In this document: piece after piece, positions 1-7,093 of the stretch
Layout: each line of letters begins with the position of its first letter
Position numbering within the stretch: the first letter of the stretch is position 1
Origin: Bacteroidota bacterium
GTDB taxonomy: Bacteria; Bacteroidota; Ignavibacteria; Ignavibacteriales; Ignavibacteriaceae
Assembly (NCBI GenBank): GCA_021796135.1
Contig: JAJYOQ010000122.1
Coordinates: 1 to 9,981 of the forward strand
Direction of reading: 5' to 3'
DNA: 9,981 nt
The notes under the pieces: generated by a model
What the model was told of the DNA's origin: nothing
Database searches by the model: none
Seen by the model: the letters and a program-made list of their open reading frames with translations, nothing else
Program-made: the position numbers and the translations under genes

Positions 1-1289
1 GTTTGAGATAATTCGTTTCCTATACATAGGATAGGTATCTTATACATTTCAGCAAGCATTGCATAATGCCGGATCCATATATAATAGTAATCAAAAAATT
101 TATTCCAATCAGATTTATTATCCATTCTTATCTCCCCGGGCCACCCATGTTCAACCCAAATATGGGGTTTTAACATTACAACAAAATTTAATTTTAAAGA
201 GGATTCCTCAAGAAAAATAAGGCTTTCATCATTCTCTGCAAATGCAGATTGCCAGAATCTAAGCGGTTCCGGTTTACTTGGATCGGACATTGAGGTAAAT
301 GGCATTATTGAAATTGCATTCACTCCGATTTGCTTTAATGCCTTTAATGACTGGTAAGATTCCCCCGAGAGATACCCGTTATAAATGTCATAGCCAACAT
401 GTGCATAGGAAATACCTTTTAAATATCCAAAGGATTTGCGCAGGAAATTATTTTTTTCTAAGTATATATTCCGCTTATAGGTTTTAGATAGATTAGAAAG
501 GTATGAGAGCCATTCAATGTTTAATTTCTTGATCTGAAATTTATAGGGAGACCAATTTGCATACTTAATCATTAAATTTTTAACACCCATTTTTTGTATT
601 AAGAACTCAACAAATGTACCGGCAAGAGGGTCTGTGATCAAATAGGATTCTGTTTTAGACTTTTGATTATCGAGCAAATTCTTTAATGCAGGAACATTAT
701 CAGAAAGGAATAATTTGCTAGCCCAATATTTATAGTCAAAACCTCTCCAACTTCTTGCAAAATAAACGGACATTCCTGTCTCTAAGAATTTATATTTTGG
801 TTGTCCGTAATTTTTTCGAAGTAATAATATTACATCTTGAGTAAAATCATCACCTTTAATAAAATTATTTATTACAGAATGTACTGATTCATTTGATTCT
901 TCATAATTTGAAATACTTGTATTGTTTGTAATCAAGCCTTTTTCTTCAAAAGAGTTATATAGATTATACTGAATGTGAAAGGGCTTTAAAGGTTTTCCCA
1001 GCTTATTTTGGAGATAACCAACTGACTTTGCATTTAATAAAGCAAGTTCTTGTATTTCCGATTTCCTAATTTCAGAGGAGTGCCTGATATAGGTATAATT
1101 ACTAGTGACCAAGACCGTATCATTTAGATTTTCATAAATAATTCCGGATTTATTTATTACATTTTGCTTATTTTTTATACCTTGTTTTGCAATACCATTA
1201 TTAGTTGAAAACGACAAATAAATTACAACAGAAAAAATAAAAGCAAGCAAATAAATTATAGCTCTATGGTAAAAATGATATTTTTTCAT
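1..1289 (-). CDS. GH113-like glycosidase-type protein with degenerate peptidase-MA-like N-terminal region (partial, 3' end missing)
   Basis: This frame is open from an ATG at 1289-1287 to the left edge, giving 429 codons and no stop. Residues about 9-27 are a hydrophobic signal/anchor following MKKYHFYHR, so the protein is probably exported or tethered to the membrane. Residues about 100-260 resemble the peptidase-MA (gluzincin) fold: FLETGMSVYF (168-177) matches the usual 'EGLAxYF' block and is followed by a W-A...P-L..L pattern. However, the expected HExxH reads HSVIN (136-140), so that part should not be a working protease. From residue 290 a TIM-barrel begins: KGISYAH (291-297), LKALKQIGVNAISIMPF (315-331), LKPHIWVEHGWPGEI (373-387) and CIGNEL (422-427). 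This order is typical of GH113 beta-mannanase-like proteins, where the Glu of 'GNE' (here E426) is the acid/base. The second catalytic Glu would lie outside the window. No Shine-Dalgarno is visible. It diverges from the porin operon. The family call is from memory of motifs; the substrate is unknown. Confidence 0.8.
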   Translation of the reverse strand, partial: MKKYHFYHRAIIYLLAFIFSVVIYLSFSTNNGIAKQGIKNKQNVINKSGIIYENLNDTVLVTSNYTYIRHSSEIRKSEIQELALLNAKSVGYLQNKLGKPLKPFHIQYNLYNSFEEKGLITNNTSISNYEESNESVHSVINNFIKGDDFTQDVILLLRKNYGQPKYKFLETGMSVYFARSWRGFDYKYWASKLFLSDNVPALKNLLDNQKSKTESYLITDPLAGTFVEFLIQKMGVKNLMIKYANWSPYKFQIKKLNIEWLSYLSNLSKTYKRNIYLEKNNFLRKSFGYLKGISYAHVGYDIYNGYLSGESYQSLKALKQIGVNAISIMPFTSMSDPSKPEPLRFWQSAFAENDESLIFLEESSLKLNFVVMLKPHIWVEHGWPGEIRMDNKSDWNKFFDYYYIWIRHYAMLAEMYKIPILCIGNELSQ

Positions 1290-1367
1290 TATAGAATATA
1301 GAAATGATTGTAAAAACTGTTAGTATCTCTAATCAAATGCAGTAATTTATTTACTAAAAATTCTAAA

Positions 1368-1387
1368 AATGTCGGTTAATTGACAAA
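1368..1387. promoter_or_regulatory. Candidate operator upstream of the porin operon (imperfect inverted repeat)
   Basis: AATGTCGGTTAATTGACAAA is an imperfect inverted repeat (TGTC....TTGACA) and matches the perfect palindrome at 9522-9541 at 15 of 20 positions, including AATGTC, TTA and TTGACA. Two 8-bp half-sites with a 4-bp spacer is a Crp/Fnr-like geometry. It lies about 140 bp before the GTG of the porin gene. The TTGACA could instead be an ordinary -35 box. The link to the Crp-type protein at the right edge is an inference. Confidence 0.35.
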
Positions 1388-1512
1388 AGTTAATAAATGT
1401 TAGTCTTATTTTGATAATTATAAAATATCTTTTAAATAAAATTAATTGTTTCCGAATAATTTGTTTATTCAATGAAATATTATATATCGATATAAATTCA
1501 TTTTTTTATTAT

Positions 1513-1518
1513 AAGGAG
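1513..1518 (+). promoter_or_regulatory. Shine-Dalgarno that fixes the GTG start of the porin
   Basis: AAGGAG lies 7 nt before the GTG at 1526. The signal peptide begins directly after this codon and no in-frame ATG lies nearby, so the GTG is the start. Confidence 0.8.
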
Positions 1519-1525
1519 TTCATTT

Positions 1526-2662
1526 GTGAATAAATTTTCCCTTTTTTCAGTCATTTGCTTAATATTTATGACTTTTTCAATAATTAGCTATAGCCAGTCA
1601 ATAAATTATGAGCCAGGAAACGGTTTGCATATTAATTCAAAAGACAATAAGTTCGATTTTCTTTTCAGCGGATATATCAATACTATTTTTGATTACCACA
1701 ATATAAACCAAAATGGAAGTATCGATAATTCATTCTCAGTACACAGAGCAAGAATAGATTTAGGCTTTAATTATTTAAATGATTATAATATGTTTTTTGA
1801 GTTTGATGCAGCAGGTCAAAGGACAGAAATGGTTTTGGCACAAATTCAGGCTCGAATCATTTCAACTAATTATATTTTAGCAGGCAAATTTATAAATCCA
1901 TTTTCGCCTGAAAATAACCGTTCTACAAGCGGACTGAGTACAATAGAGAGATATTCCGGATTGAATTCAATGTTTCTTCTTCCTGCACTCGATGCTCAAT
2001 TTGGATTGATGTACTATGGGACAGCATCAAACTTTGACTATTATTTGAGCCTAACAAACGGCAACGGGCAAGCTTCGCAAAATATTAGTGAAAATAATAA
2101 CAGTAAAGACGTGACAGTAAGAATTGGATATACCACTTCTAAATATTTCAAATTCGGTTTAAGTCTGGACTACACGAAAGAGGAACTGCAGCAATTAAAT
2201 TTAGTTGACCACACTTTTGAAAGCTTTAATACGGCTAATGTGTATGGACGGCGCCTGGGATATTTGGGCAATTTTAAATTCGAGAATAATCCCTTCCTGT
2301 TAAGAGGAGAAATTTTTCAATACAATTTTAATGATAATTTATCATCTTTTAACGAAGTAAAAAATTTTCTCGGAGGTTATTTTGAAATTGGTTATTTCCT
2401 GTTTGGGGATAGAAATAACGGTGTTCAGACCATTGGAAGGTTTGAGACAGCACGATACGGAAAGACAGTTCAAGGATTTGAAGGTCCAACAGTTTTGAAC
2501 AGCTATTTGTTAGGCACTAATTGGTATGCTAATAAAGTATTTAATTTTCAGCTAAATTTAATTTATGAAGATGCTAATAGGAATTCATTATTACCATTAA
2601 CAAGATTAACCGATAAAAATAATGAATTTGAAATTCTTTCTACCGTTCAGTTAAAATTTTAA
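1526..2662 (+). CDS. OprP/OprO-type outer-membrane porin
   Basis: This is a 378-residue outer-membrane beta-barrel protein of the phosphate-selective porin O/P type (OprP/OprO), judged by overall pattern. Residues 1-23 are a signal peptide: MNKF, a hydrophobic core, then SYS before Gln24. The remainder is alternating aromatic/polar beta strands, for example FLFSGYINTIFDY near the mature N-terminus and VHRARIDLGFNY a little later, which are the usual first strands of this family. Further strands follow at regular spacing to the C-terminal ILSTVQLKF, whose terminal Phe is the classic outer-membrane assembly signal. It starts with GTG behind a strong Shine-Dalgarno. It is the first gene of the operon and lies 16 nt before the symporter, so it probably admits the solute that the symporter imports. 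The family name does not prove phosphate as substrate; arsenate, other anions or small sugars are equally open. Confidence 0.85.
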   Translation: MNKFSLFSVICLIFMTFSIISYSQSINYEPGNGLHINSKDNKFDFLFSGYINTIFDYHNINQNGSIDNSFSVHRARIDLGFNYLNDYNMFFEFDAAGQRTEMVLAQIQARIISTNYILAGKFINPFSPENNRSTSGLSTIERYSGLNSMFLLPALDAQFGLMYYGTASNFDYYLSLTNGNGQASQNISENNNSKDVTVRIGYTTSKYFKFGLSLDYTKEELQQLNLVDHTFESFNTANVYGRRLGYLGNFKFENNPFLLRGEIFQYNFNDNLSSFNEVKNFLGGYFEIGYFLFGDRNNGVQTIGRFETARYGKTVQGFEGPTVLNSYLLGTNWYANKVFNFQLNLIYEDANRNSLLPLTRLTDKNNEFEILSTVQLKF

Positions 2663-2678
2663 TTAAAGAAGGAGAGTT

Positions 2679-4052
2679 ATGTCTACAGTTCTTTATTGGC
2701 AATGGGGAGTTATACTTTTTTCAAGTACGATGTTATATTTTGTTTCACCAAAAGTGGTAAGCAAAGAAAGTTTTTTTAAGGGTGCATCTAAAGAATTGAA
2801 AAAGCCCGGTTATGCAATGCTCACCTTTAGTTTAGTTATATCGTGGATATTTGCAAAATCGGTTACGAATGTTTCAAATCTGGGGATGCAATTCGGATTT
2901 GTCGGAGGAGTGGCGTATGCAACTTATTATTTATCGTTTTTAGTTGCCGGGATTGTAATCTATAATCTAAGGACGAAAACAAATATAAGCAGCTTTCATG
3001 AATTCTTAGAGAAAAAATTCGGAAGAGGCGCAATTATAGCATTTACAATAGTAATTGCTATAAGATTATTAAATGAAATATGGTCAAACACAGAAGTTAT
3101 AGGATCATATTTTGGAGCAAACGGTTCCCCCCAATACATTGCTTCAATAATAGTATTCACCGGATTAACATTAGCTTATACTTTAAAAGGCGGTTTCAGA
3201 ACATCAATGGTCACGGATTTGATTCAGATGGGCTTATTATCCGTTTTACTTTTTATAGTTCTAAGTTTAATAATTCCCAGCAGAGGATCAATTACCCCAT
3301 TTATAAAAACAGGCAATTGGACAATGGCAGGAGGAGTTGACTTAATTTTAGTAGCTCTCATCCAGATTTTTAGTTACCCTTTTCATGACCCTGTTTTAAC
3401 TGACAGAGGATTTTTATCAGATCCAAAAACAACTTTGAAAAGTTATATAACTGCAACGATAATAAGTTCAATTATAATTTTGCTTTTTAGTCTGGTGGGA
3501 ATTTACGGAAGTTTTATCGGACTAAAAGGTGAAGCGGCAGTCGAAGTATCTAAATCCTTCGGTATTTTTACATTAGTTGTAATGAACTTTATTATGGTCA
3601 CATCAGCTTCCTCATGCATTGATTCCACTTTTTCGTCAGTTTCAAAATTAGTAACGATAGATTTGGGTAAAAAAGAAAATGCAACAATATCCCGAGGCAG
3701 ATGGGCAATGATATTAACGGCAATTGGCGGAACAATTCCATTAATTTTTTCGCCTAGCATTTTATCTGCTACTACTTTAAGCGGAACAATGGTTCTTGGT
3801 CTTGCACCGGTTTTCATATTGTGGAAAGTTCCGGCACCAAAAATATCATTTCACTTAGCTTTATGGACAGGAGTAATTGCCGGAATTGTTTTAGTCTTCG
3901 GATTACTTCCAAAATTTTTATATATAGGAAATGGAAGCTTTGCTGACTTGCTTGCAATTAATGTATATGCAACACTAATTATATTTATATTATACTTGGT
4001 TCCTGTCTTATTCAGTAAAAAAGAAAACATGATATCTGTAATTGAAATTTAA
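2679..4052 (+). CDS. Sodium:solute symporter (SSS/SLC5 family)
   Basis: This 457-residue inner-membrane protein has about 12-13 hydrophobic segments. The SSS signature is visible as AYTLKGGFRTSMVTDLIQMG (166-185), close to the family pattern 'GGlraVvwTDviQ'. QIFSYPFHDPVLTDRGFLS (229-247) corresponds to the conserved loop before TM7. TSASSCIDSTFSSVSK (308-323) is the TM8 segment, where paired Ser/Thr residues normally form the Na2 sodium site. Family members use the sodium gradient to import sugars, amino acids, carboxylates or other small solutes; nothing seen here fixes the substrate. The length is slightly short for the family (usually 480-550). GGAGAG lies just before the ATG. It is sandwiched between the porin and the radical SAM gene with 16-nt gaps on both sides, so it is almost certainly co-transcribed with them and may supply the substrate of the downstream enzymes. 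Confidence 0.88.
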   Translation: MSTVLYWQWGVILFSSTMLYFVSPKVVSKESFFKGASKELKKPGYAMLTFSLVISWIFAKSVTNVSNLGMQFGFVGGVAYATYYLSFLVAGIVIYNLRTKTNISSFHEFLEKKFGRGAIIAFTIVIAIRLLNEIWSNTEVIGSYFGANGSPQYIASIIVFTGLTLAYTLKGGFRTSMVTDLIQMGLLSVLLFIVLSLIIPSRGSITPFIKTGNWTMAGGVDLILVALIQIFSYPFHDPVLTDRGFLSDPKTTLKSYITATIISSIIILLFSLVGIYGSFIGLKGEAAVEVSKSFGIFTLVVMNFIMVTSASSCIDSTFSSVSKLVTIDLGKKENATISRGRWAMILTAIGGTIPLIFSPSILSATTLSGTMVLGLAPVFILWKVPAPKISFHLALWTGVIAGIVLVFGLLPKFLYIGNGSFADLLAINVYATLIIFILYLVPVLFSKKENMISVIEI

Positions 4053-4055
4053 TTT

Positions 4056-4059
4056 GAGG
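4056..4059 (+). promoter_or_regulatory. Weak Shine-Dalgarno supporting a TTG start of the radical SAM gene
   Basis: GAGG lies 9 nt before TTG at 4069. The cluster-binding cysteines begin at residue 25 and the first internal Met is only at residue 99, so the TTG is needed to encode a complete enzyme. Confidence 0.55.
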
Positions 4060-4068
4060 CTGGCTTAA

Positions 4069-4959
4069 TTGAAAAATAATTTTCCCGAAATAAAGCTTAC
4101 AACCCTTGACAATCTTTGGTTTCAGGTAAGCGGCACCATTTGCAATATTGCCTGTAAGCACTGCTTCAATAATTCAAGTCCTGTAAATCGCGCTTTTGAA
4201 TTTTTAACATTTGATCAATGTAAATCTTATATAGATAATGCTGTTAGAATTGGTGTTAAGGAATTCTACTTCACCGGCGGTGAGCCGTTTGCAAATAACG
4301 AAATTCTAAAAATTTTAGAATATTCTCTCAGATATGGACCGGCGACCGTATTAACGAATGGAATGCTAATAAAAGAAGGTACTGCCGAAAAGTTAAATGA
4401 AATACAGTCGGCTTCAATATACACCTTAGAACTGCGGATCAGTCTAGACGGATACAACGAAGAGATGAATGATAAGATTAGGGGATTTGGTGTTTTTAAA
4501 AAAGCACTTAAAGGCATAAAATTTTTATACGAAAATAATTTTCTTCCTATTATCACAATAACTAAGACATGGGAGGAATCTGAAGAAGATAAGATTTTAA
4601 ATGAGTTTAAGGAGTTATTATATAAGAACGGTTATAAAAGACCCCGATTAAAGATACTACCTTCAATAAAGATCGGGCAAGAGGTACTTCGTACAAAAGG
4701 TTATGAAAACTATGAATATGTTTATGAAGAAATGCTTCAAGATTATGACACAAGCCAGTTAATTTGTTCAAACAGCAGACTTGTAACAAGTAAAGGCATC
4801 TATGTTTGTCCTATACTTCTTGAATCCGAAGATTCAAAGTTAGGGGACACATTATTAGAGTCATCTAAAAGTTATAGACTATCGCATCAAGCATGCTATA
4901 CTTGTTATTTATACGGAGCAATATGTTCAAATTTTTCATCGGGGAGGCGGGATGCTTAA
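4069..4959 (+). CDS. Radical SAM enzyme with SPASM/twitch-like C-terminal cysteines
   Basis: This is a 296-residue radical SAM protein. CNIACKHC (25-32) is the CxxxCxxC motif that binds the SAM-cleaving [4Fe-4S] cluster. FTGGEP (68-73) is the SAM-binding GGE motif, and SLDG (125-128) is a further core barrel motif. The C-terminal third carries C233, C247, C276, C279 and C286 in a C-x13-C...CxxC-x6-C layout, with SKGIYVCP resembling the SPASM 'dG.v.pC' strand. An auxiliary Fe-S cluster is therefore likely, as in enzymes that modify peptides or small molecules. The start is TTG. The stop overlaps the phosphoesterase gene by 8 nt, indicating translational coupling. It is too unlike typical ArsS (whose Cys motif is followed by HVDAGP-type sequence) to name. 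No small precursor-peptide gene is evident beside it. The reaction is unknown; the neighbouring flavoprotein and polyferredoxin could supply its electrons. Confidence 0.88.
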   Translation: MKNNFPEIKLTTLDNLWFQVSGTICNIACKHCFNNSSPVNRAFEFLTFDQCKSYIDNAVRIGVKEFYFTGGEPFANNEILKILEYSLRYGPATVLTNGMLIKEGTAEKLNEIQSASIYTLELRISLDGYNEEMNDKIRGFGVFKKALKGIKFLYENNFLPIITITKTWEESEEDKILNEFKELLYKNGYKRPRLKILPSIKIGQEVLRTKGYENYEYVYEEMLQDYDTSQLICSNSRLVTSKGIYVCPILLESEDSKLGDTLLESSKSYRLSHQACYTCYLYGAICSNFSSGRRDA

Positions 4960-5737
4960 AAAAATCGCTTTATTCGGAGGAGTATATAGTAATTATATTG
5001 CGCTTAAAGATGTAATCAAAGATGCACAAAAGAATAACGTTGATCAAATATACTGTCTTGGAGACTTAGGTGCATTTGGTCCAAATCCCGATAAGGTTTT
5101 CCCCATTTTAATTGAGAATAATATAAAAGTGATTCAAGGTAATTATGATAATTCAATCGGAAACGATTTAAATGACTGCCAATGCGGGTATACCGATCCC
5201 CGCGATAATTACTTTGCAAAATTAAGTTACGATTATACTTACAAGAATACCAGCAATGAGTTTAAGAATTGGATGAGAGCCCTTCCATCGGAATTAAAAA
5301 TAATTTTGGGGAAATACAATATACTTCTTTGCCATGGCTCTCCGAGAAAGACAAACGAATTTCTTTGGGAGACCACCACACCTACCCATTTTCTTGATAA
5401 ACTTTGTCGTGATTATAATTCTGACATCATTTGTGCTACTCACACCGGTATTCATTGGGATAGACAGTTAACCGGCGGTAAACATTTCATAAACGTAGGG
5501 GTAATTGGAAGACCTGAAAACGACGGTAGTCAAAATGTCGGCTATACGATATTAGAAATAGATAATGAAGATATAAATATTCAATATATAAAGGTTGAAT
5601 ACGATTACAATAAGTTAGCGCTTGAAATGAGGGAAGAAAAATTGCCTAAAGAGTTTGTAGAGACAATTATATCGGGATGGTGGACTACCTGCCTGGAAAT
5701 TTTACCTGCAAAAGAAAGAATACGCGGGAAATATTAA
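4952..5737 (+). CDS. Calcineurin-like metallophosphoesterase-family protein with altered motif I
   Basis: This 261-residue protein follows the YfcE/calcineurin-like phosphoesterase fold. Visible motifs are GDLGAFGP (37-44; metal ligand D38), GNYD (63-66; N64), CHGSPR (127-132; H128) and ATHTGIHW (162-169; H164, with H168 beyond). Motif I, normally DxH in 'SDIHGN', reads GGVYSN (9-14), so both the Asp and the His that ligate the first metal are replaced by Gly and Tyr. One metal site may survive, or the protein may bind rather than hydrolyse. Other distinctive blocks are DCQCGYTDPRDN (75-86), TNEFLWETTTPTHF (134-147) and GWWTTCLEILPAKER (242-256); the last resembles a tail I recall from similar proteins in other phyla. 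The start ATG overlaps the radical SAM stop and has GGAGG 4 nt upstream. The partner is probably the radical SAM product. Family membership is secure; activity is doubtful. Confidence 0.85.
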   Translation: MLKKIALFGGVYSNYIALKDVIKDAQKNNVDQIYCLGDLGAFGPNPDKVFPILIENNIKVIQGNYDNSIGNDLNDCQCGYTDPRDNYFAKLSYDYTYKNTSNEFKNWMRALPSELKIILGKYNILLCHGSPRKTNEFLWETTTPTHFLDKLCRDYNSDIICATHTGIHWDRQLTGGKHFINVGVIGRPENDGSQNVGYTILEIDNEDINIQYIKVEYDYNKLALEMREEKLPKEFVETIISGWWTTCLEILPAKERIRGKY

Positions 5738-5740
5738 ATA

Positions 5741-5746
5741 GAAGGA
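5741..5746 (+). promoter_or_regulatory. Shine-Dalgarno that decides the start of the FAD oxidoreductase
   Basis: GAAGGA lies 8 nt before ATG 5755. It follows the phosphoesterase stop at 5737 and rules out the in-frame upstream ATG at 5677, which would overlap that gene and add a non-homologous 26-residue stretch before the Rossmann motif. Confidence 0.8.
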
Positions 5747-5754
5747 AATATAAT

Positions 5755-7083
5755 ATGCACCTAGTAATAATTGGAAACGGAATTACCGGTATAACGACGG
5801 CTCGATATGTAAGGAAACAAAGTGACATGAGAATCACAATTATTTCCAACGAGTCTAAATATTTTTTTTCACGTACAGCCTTGATGTATGTATATATGGG
5901 ACACATGAAATGGGAAAATCTAAAACCCTACGAAGATTGGTTCTGGGATAAGAATAAAATTGAACTTTTATTTGGTAAGGTAACTTCAATCGATTCAGAT
6001 ACAAAGACACTTTATATTGACAATAATATAAGACTTGGATATGATAAACTTGTCATTGCGACAGGTTCAGAGACTAATAAATTCGGATGGAAGGGACAGG
6101 ATTTAAAAGGCGTGCAAGGACTTTATTCAAAACAGGATTTGGAGAGTCTTGAAGAGAATTCAAAGAATGCCCATTCAGCTGTTATTGTCGGGGGAGGATT
6201 AATAGGTATAGAACTTGCGGAAATGCTCCATACGAGAAATATTGAAGTCACTTTTTTAGTACGGGAAAAACTTTATTGGAATAATATCCTTCCGGATGAA
6301 GAAGCCGCAATTGTAAGCAGACATATACTTGAACATGATATGCAATTAAAGCTAGGTACTGAGTTAAAAGAAATTTTACCCGATGCTAATGGAAGAGTAA
6401 GGGCTATATTAACCAATAAAGATGAAGAAATCCCATGTCAATTAGTTGGTTTAACACCGGGAGTTCATCCAAATATAGATTTTTTGAAAAATACAAAAAT
6501 TGAAACCGGAAGAGGTGTCTTAGTCAATGATTACTTTGAAACAAATGTTTCTGATATATATGCAGCAGGTGATTGTGCAGAAATTAAATCTTCTGCTGAT
6601 GGAGAAAGGAACAAACTGGAACAGCTTTGGTACACAGGAAAAATGCAGGGGAAAGTGCTTGCAAAAAATATTTTAGGAGAAAAGGAAAAATACGATAGAG
6701 GAATTTGGTACAATTCTGCAAAATTTTTAGATATTGAATACCAGACCTATGGATTTGTCAGCTCTTTACCACGCATTGGGGAAGAATCATTTTATTGGGA
6801 GCATTCTTCGGGAAAGATTTCTCTCCGAATTGTATTTTCATCAAAAGACAGGTCAATAATCGGAGTAAATGCTTTTGGAATGAGACTCCGTCACAAATTA
6901 TTTGAACTCTGGATAAAAGAGAAGAAAACAATAGAATATGTAATAGAAAATTTACGTTCTGCAAATTTTGATCCTGAATTTTACAAAAAGCATGACCGGG
7001 AAATACTTGGTAAATTCAATCAGGAAAATCCCGGGAAAAAGCTTGTTATGAACAAACAGTTATTATCAAATATTAATTTATAA
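5755..7083 (+). CDS. FAD/NAD(P)-dependent oxidoreductase (pyridine nucleotide-disulfide reductase-like fold)
   Basis: This 442-residue flavoprotein begins directly with an FAD-binding Rossmann motif, LVIIGNGITGITTARYVRK (GxGxxG at 7-12). It continues with the IATGSE block (101-106), a second Rossmann motif for NAD(P)H, VIVGGGLIGIELAEML (143-158), and the C-terminal FAD motif IYAAGDCAE (268-276). This layout matches rubredoxin-reductase, nitrite-reductase large-subunit and NADH-oxidase type enzymes. There is no redox-active CxxC or CxxxxC near the FAD motif, so it is not a true disulfide reductase. More likely it passes electrons between NAD(P)H and an external acceptor. The C-terminal 120 residues (about 320-442) are a separate region rich in aromatic and charged residues. 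The gene starts 17 nt after the phosphoesterase and ends 10 nt before the polyferredoxin, which is the obvious electron partner. The substrate is unknown. Confidence 0.87.
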   Translation: MHLVIIGNGITGITTARYVRKQSDMRITIISNESKYFFSRTALMYVYMGHMKWENLKPYEDWFWDKNKIELLFGKVTSIDSDTKTLYIDNNIRLGYDKLVIATGSETNKFGWKGQDLKGVQGLYSKQDLESLEENSKNAHSAVIVGGGLIGIELAEMLHTRNIEVTFLVREKLYWNNILPDEEAAIVSRHILEHDMQLKLGTELKEILPDANGRVRAILTNKDEEIPCQLVGLTPGVHPNIDFLKNTKIETGRGVLVNDYFETNVSDIYAAGDCAEIKSSADGERNKLEQLWYTGKMQGKVLAKNILGEKEKYDRGIWYNSAKFLDIEYQTYGFVSSLPRIGEESFYWEHSSGKISLRIVFSSKDRSIIGVNAFGMRLRHKLFELWIKEKKTIEYVIENLRSANFDPEFYKKHDREILGKFNQENPGKKLVMNKQLLSNINL

Positions 7084-7093
7084 TTAGAAGAAT

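Larger units (their letters stand above)
1290..1525. promoter_or_regulatory. Divergent intergenic region between the GH113-like gene and the porin operon
   Basis: This 236-bp, very AT-rich gap must carry the promoters for both directions. I see no open frame or RNA gene in it. It contains a TTGACA at 1380-1385 inside a candidate operator, a TATTTTG at 1407-1413 that nearly matches the Bacteroidota -7 box, and a perfect 12-bp palindrome, TATATCGATATA, at 1483-1494 in the likely leader of the porin gene. No promoter pair has convincing spacing, so no transcription start is called. Confidence 0.55.

Noticed and set aside
299..487. Plus-strand open frame of 62 codons
   Set aside because: It lies antisense inside the convincing GH113-like gene and has no recognisable motif.
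1483..1494. Perfect 12-bp palindrome TATATCGATATA in the porin leader
   Set aside because: Short and nearly all A/T, so expected by chance in such DNA; noted within the intergenic entry only.
3503..3817. Minus-strand open frame of 104 codons
   Set aside because: It is the reverse-strand shadow of the SSS symporter TM8 region; no start signal or homology is seen.
4069..4959. Naming the radical SAM enzyme ArsS
   Set aside because: The residues after the CxxxCxxC motif (FNNSSPVN) and the C-terminal cysteine pattern differ from what I know of ArsS, so only the superfamily is called.
5677..5754. Upstream in-frame ATG giving a 26-residue longer FAD oxidoreductase
   Set aside because: It overlaps the phosphoesterase gene, adds a basic stretch before the Rossmann motif, and ATG 5755 has its own Shine-Dalgarno at 5741-5746.
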